Source: Paenibacillus sanguinis 2301083 = DSM 16941 (GTDB lineage: Bacteria; Bacillota; Bacilli; Paenibacillales; Paenibacillaceae). Taken from it: a DNA stretch of 64,000 nt. Below are positions 63,439 to 64,000 of this stretch, piece by piece. The notes under the pieces were generated by a model. The model made no database searches. It was not told the DNA's origin and saw nothing but the letters and a program-made list of their open reading frames with translations. Numbering within the stretch: the stretch's first letter is position 1; each line of letters starts with the position of its first letter. A program made the position numbers and the translations under genes. The DNA is taken from the NCBI RefSeq assembly GCF_000374825.1, contig NZ_KB895385.1, forward strand, positions 1 to 64,000. Direction: 5' to 3'.

Positions 63439-64000
63439 CTAGGCCCCCTTCTCTTGCCTTGGGCCGTTGTGACCGGTGCCCTCCACAAGCTCCAGCAGCT
63501 TGCCTCCAAGACGATAAAATTGATCCAGCAGCTGCTGATGAGCATTTTTGGGCCGAGGTACCCATCGGTATTTACGGAAAAAGGTCAATATGTCCTGATC
63601 ATTCCAGGCATCCATAAATTCCGACTGATGCGGAATGCCAAATATGGGCAAGCCGGATTTATAGCGACGTTGAATATTGGCCAGGCTCCAATGGGATTTT
63701 GCATCAAAGGAAGAAATAGCAACGCAAATGTCTGGGTGCTGCCTGGACAGATAGGGAGCAATATCGTTAAAAAAAGCTTCCAACTGTGCTCTTCGCTGCG
63801 GAAGTACCGCAACCATAATATCCCCCTTTTGTCGGGAACGCAGAGCCTCGCTCAGTCGCCGGCGTCCTTGAAGATGGAGAACGACCAGATCATAAGCCTG
63901 CTCAGCCATTTGCAACAGAGCCGCTACCTCTTGTTCCCCTTCCCCCGCCAGAGCTAATCCGTCATGCTGTAATCCCCCAGCAAAATCAAGCCTTCCCCGC
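63439..64000 (-). CDS. CpaE/TadZ-like protein, C-terminal part, runs off the window
   Basis: The frame stays open to the right edge, giving about 186 residues here. YDLVVLHLQGRRRLSEALRSRQKGDIMVAVLPQRRAQLEAFF resembles the Walker B and following region of MinD/ParA-like CpaE proteins, which localise Tad pili at a pole. The rest (QDILTFFRKYRWVPRPKNAHQQLLDQF) has no clear motif. The P-loop would lie beyond the edge, so the call rests on position and a partial match. Confidence 0.5.
   Translation of the reverse strand, partial: RGRLDFAGGLQHDGLALAGEGEQEVAALLQMAEQAYDLVVLHLQGRRRLSEALRSRQKGDIMVAVLPQRRAQLEAFFNDIAPYLSRQHPDICVAISSFDAKSHWSLANIQRRYKSGLPIFGIPHQSEFMDAWNDQDILTFFRKYRWVPRPKNAHQQLLDQFYRLGGKLLELVEGTGHNGPRQEKGA

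Overview
The window looks like a chromosome segment of an endospore-forming Bacillota of the Paenibacillus type. The reasons are the cwlJ-gerQ germination pair, strong AAGGAGG-like ribosome sites with frequent TTG and GTG starts, a XerS-type recombinase, PyrK/PyrD (class 1B) dihydroorotate dehydrogenase and moderate GC. The genus is inferred from gene content only. No rRNA, tRNA, CRISPR array, prophage or complete insertion sequence was seen. Most of the window is ordinary chromosome with short operons and rho-independent terminators between convergent genes.

Layout. 1-277 is the 3' end of a group II intron. 324-4121 is a base-catabolism island: TrmB-like regulator, NCS1 permease and ATZ/TRZ-type deaminase. 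4177-11827 holds a CNNM/CBS membrane protein, gerQ and cwlJ, an FAD oxidoreductase, a DUF2500 protein, a tiny Cys-rich protein, an Asp-box propeller lipoprotein and a secreted deacetylase. 12145-16858 holds ldh, a two-gene uncharacterised/CBS operon, a spermidine-synthase-like protein and XerS. 17002-18992 is pyrK-pyrD followed by an LpdD-like gene. 19168-23109 holds a deacetylase, a 3D-domain protein and a polar amino acid ABC importer. 23367-29910 is glycogen metabolism: a neopullulanase-type GH13 enzyme, glgBA, and divergent glgC.

30003-34181 is an envelope-signalling operon made of a PhnC-like ATPase, an FG-GAP lipoprotein, a response regulator and a histidine kinase. 34358-43226 holds an MFS pump, an ArsR-like regulator, a HAD phosphatase, topB, gltD and thyA-folA, then a promoter-hairpin leader in front of a secreted coiled-coil protein. 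44147-46901 is a persulfide module: a Cys-rich ArsR regulator and a four-domain CoA-disulfide reductase/rhodanese/TusA/DsrE fusion. 47943-52782 is pdhABCD. 53038-56088 holds an esterase, a TRIC-type channel, thiamine pyrophosphokinase and an NlpC/P60 hydrolase.

The most unusual region is 56102-64000. It is a Tad-like pilus/secretion operon that runs off the right edge. It encodes a CpaE-like protein, a membrane-anchored CpaF-like ATPase, a fused TadB/TadC platform protein and four small single-pass membrane proteins without an evident prepilin-peptidase site. Downstream lies an OmpR-type regulator whose receiver has lost every phosphorylation residue. Other points of interest are the permease-less PhnC-like ATPase without a switch histidine, the leader at 43069-43185, an 84-bp MITE-like repeat at 34202-34285, and a palindrome shared by two promoter regions.
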